Source: Wenzhouxiangella marina (GTDB lineage Bacteria > Pseudomonadota > Gammaproteobacteria > Xanthomonadales > Wenzhouxiangellaceae). Taken from it: 64,000 bases of DNA. Below are positions 62,358-64,000 of the stretch, piece after piece. Location: contig NZ_CP012154.1 in the NCBI RefSeq assembly GCF_001187785.1, forward strand, positions 2,164,501 to 2,228,500. The letters are read 5' to 3'. The notes below the pieces were generated by a model that was given only the letters and a program-made list of their open reading frames with translations, ran no database searches and was not told the origin of the DNA. The position numbers and the translations under genes are program-made. Position 1 is the stretch's first letter. Each line of letters starts with the position of its first letter.

Positions 62358-63536
62358 TCAGCCGCAGAGCCAGGGTTGATCCGCGCACTGCTCCATCACC
62401 CGGCGAAGTTCGGTCGCCTTGCGGAACAGATCGGCGCGTTCGAGAACGGCGAGATGGTCTTCGGCGCGGGCGAAATCGCCAGACTTGAAGAACGCGTAGG
62501 CCAATGCGTAGCGGATGTCCTGATCCTCGATCAGGCCGGTCCTAACCAGATCGGTCTCCATCGCCGCGGCCTGATCGAAGCGCGCCAGGTCGATGAAGAT
62601 CGCCAGGCGCTGCTTGAGCTTCTGTGCCTGGTCGATAATCCCCGCATTGAGGGTCAGGGCTTCCATCAGCCAGCCCGCGCGACGGTAGAGCTCGGCCGCC
62701 TCGCTCAGCAATGCCGGGTCGTAGACCGCCGCCTGACGCAGCACCTCGGCCGCCGCCAGGGTTCGCTCCTGGGCCAGGTAGGTGTGGGCCAGGAGACGCG
62801 ATAGATCGACCTGTTCGGGCGAGCTCAGGCGAGCGCGTTCGAGAATCTCGGCGGCTTCCGTGTATTGACCGCTCTGGCGCAGGGCGTTGCCGATCGCCAG
62901 GGCGTCGGCGGGACCCGCATGGGCGCCGGCCAGGTAGCGACGACCCTGGTCGGCCGCTTCCTGATAGAGCCCCTGCTCGACCAGCAGGAAAACCTGGCGA
63001 CGGGCGAATTCACCGGCACGATCCGGAAACAGGCGTCGGCCTTCGTCCAAGACCCGCCAGGCCTCGTCCAGCTCGCCGAGCTGCCAGTGCGCCTGGGCGC
63101 GCATCAGCTGCACGGAGGGAATGCGGGTCGTGTCGTCCCCGGCGCGGTCCAGCGCGGCCAGGGTCTCCAGGTACTGCTCCTGGCCGAAGTGCGCCTGGGC
63201 CAGATAGAGCCAGACCACCGGCTCGTCCTGACCGGCCTCGATCGCGGCGCGGAACTCGCGCACGGCCAGGGCCCGCTCTTCGAGATTCAGCGCCACCAGA
63301 CCATTGAGCGTGTGGAAGCGCGGCCGATCGAGCTCGGGATCGTCCGGGTCGACGGCGGCCAGCACCTGACGGGCGCGCTCGTAGTTGCCGTCGCCGATCA
63401 GCAGCGCGGCCAGGGGCAGACGCTCGGCGGCGCTCATCGGATCGCCGGCCGTCGACGCCTCCTGTCCCCAGGCCACCGAGGCCAGGCACAGGATCAGCAC
63501 CGCCAGCATCGATCTCGATCGGAATACCCGGAACAT
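62358..63536 (-). CDS. Secreted TPR-repeat protein
   Basis: 392 aa. A signal peptide (SMLAVLILCLASVAWGQ) is followed by tandem tetratricopeptide-like helices throughout (LLIGDGNYERARQVLAAVDPDDPEL; VWLYLAQAHFGQEQYLETLAALDRAG; AHWQLGELDEAWRVLDEGRRLFP; ALRQSGQYTEAAEILERARLSSP). Such periplasmic TPR proteins are commonly encoded between tonB and its receptor and are thought to help energy coupling or complex assembly. 19 bp after tonB, 8 bp before the receptor. Confidence 0.85.
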   Translation of the reverse strand: MFRVFRSRSMLAVLILCLASVAWGQEASTAGDPMSAAERLPLAALLIGDGNYERARQVLAAVDPDDPELDRPRFHTLNGLVALNLEERALAVREFRAAIEAGQDEPVVWLYLAQAHFGQEQYLETLAALDRAGDDTTRIPSVQLMRAQAHWQLGELDEAWRVLDEGRRLFPDRAGEFARRQVFLLVEQGLYQEAADQGRRYLAGAHAGPADALAIGNALRQSGQYTEAAEILERARLSSPEQVDLSRLLAHTYLAQERTLAAAEVLRQAAVYDPALLSEAAELYRRAGWLMEALTLNAGIIDQAQKLKQRLAIFIDLARFDQAAAMETDLVRTGLIEDQDIRYALAYAFFKSGDFARAEDHLAVLERADLFRKATELRRVMEQCADQPWLCG

Positions 63537-63555
63537 GCTCGTCGATCGCTCCCGA

Positions 63556-64000
63556 TCAGCTCAGGTCGAAGCGGATGCGCTGACGCGCCCAGACCTTGAC
63601 GCTGCGACCCTGGTACTGGGCCGGCTCGAAGCGCCAGGCCTGCACACCCTGGATCGCGGACTCTTCGAAGATGCCGGCGGGCTCGGCTTCGAGCACCTGG
63701 ACCCGCTCGATCTCGCCGGCCGCGCTGATCAGCAGCGACAGCACGACGTAGCCCTGAACGCCCTGAGCGCGCGCGGTGCGCGGGTAGTCCAGCGGCGCCT
63801 GGTAGACGGGCCGCGGGGGTGCGTCGACCGAATCGTCGGTCATCACCACATCGGCGGTGTCCCCCAGCAGCTGGTCCTGCAGACTGCCCAGATCACCCGC
63901 ATCCAGGCCCGGAATACCGAAATCGATGCCGGACAGGGACGAGTCCAGGCTGACCATCGGCGGCGCCTCGGCGCGGGAGCGCTGCGGGGGCGGCGGCTCA
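63556..64000 (-). CDS. tonB: TonB energy transducer, C-terminal part
   Basis: The gene enters from the right edge; 147 codons are visible. A proline-rich stretch (EPPPPQRSRAEAPP) is followed by an acidic linker and the TonB C-terminal domain: YPRTARAQGVQGYVVLSLLISAAGEIERVQVLEAEPAGIF, then AIQGVQAWRFEPAQYQGRSVKVWARQRIRFDL. The domain transfers ExbBD-derived energy to the receptor's TonB box. The membrane anchor lies outside the window. The exbBD pair at 14.4-15.5 kb could serve it, or a dedicated pair may lie beyond the edge. Confidence 0.9.
   Translation of the reverse strand, partial: EPPPPQRSRAEAPPMVSLDSSLSGIDFGIPGLDAGDLGSLQDQLLGDTADVVMTDDSVDAPPRPVYQAPLDYPRTARAQGVQGYVVLSLLISAAGEIERVQVLEAEPAGIFEESAIQGVQAWRFEPAQYQGRSVKVWARQRIRFDLS

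Noticed and set aside
1-64000. CRISPR arrays, tRNA or rRNA genes
   Set aside because: No regularly spaced repeats with unique spacers and no tRNA cloverleaf apart from the tmRNA acceptor/T-arm domain were seen; no rRNA-like sequence was recognised.

Overview
This 64 kb window is GC-rich, gene-dense chromosome of a gammaproteobacterium. The gene content and order (sdhCDAB-sdhE-ygfX, exbBD-msbA-lpxK-kdsB, grpE/recN/fur/bamE/rnfH/ratA/smpB/ssrA, rne-rluC) are gammaproteobacterial, and the protein style (long TonB receptors, enlarged Pst permeases) suggests a Xanthomonadales or Wenzhouxiangella-like lineage. The lineage is an inference from style; no 16S gene is present.

Layout. (1) 1-5.2 kb: the end of a DIE2/ALG10-like membrane glucosyltransferase, then a leftward succinate dehydrogenase locus carrying two assembly factors: a 54-aa DUF1674/SDHAF4-like gene upstream and sdhE (SDHAF2) downstream. 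(2) 5.2-21 kb: ygfZ, a PhnD-like periplasmic protein, a methyltransferase, pgsA, uvrC, a low-molecular-weight phosphatase, and a leftward envelope block (kdsB, lpxK, msbA, exbD, exbB, comEC, lolD, lolC, rluC). The comEC product has lost the metal ligands of its C-terminal metallo-beta-lactamase domain. (3) 20.8-32.9 kb: rne behind a ~600 bp leader, dapB, the dnaJ/dnaK/grpE heat-shock genes with two matching sigma-32 promoters, recN, fur, bamE, rnfH, ratA, smpB. (4) 33.15-40.33 kb: the tmRNA gene ssrA, whose 3' end is the attachment site of a ~6.8 kb island bounded by an exact 18-bp direct repeat. The island holds a P4-type integrase whose catalytic tyrosine is a histidine, an IS3-family element, and a large secreted alpha/beta-hydrolase gene whose 3' end has been cut by the IS. 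(5) 40.4-50.3 kb: a P-type cation ATPase, a methyltransferase, a class II glutamine amidotransferase, a DUF1499 protein, tsaE, nnr and queG (head-to-head with overlapping starts), a class III aminotransferase, and a small membrane ORF. (6) 50.4-64 kb: phosphate acquisition. This part has pstS-pstC-pstA-pstB-phoU behind a tandem Pho-box array, then a secreted beta-helix-like protein with its own Pho-like repeats, then a tonB-TPR-TonB-dependent receptor operon running off the window.

The last region reads as one envelope-spanning uptake system: TonB-energised receptor in the outer membrane, secreted accessory protein, PstS in the periplasm, and a PstC/PstA permease with unusually large periplasmic domains. 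Other themes are recurrent -10 boxes placed 6-8 nt before ATG codons (likely leaderless mRNAs) and an accessory island that looks immobilised by integrase decay and IS insertion.
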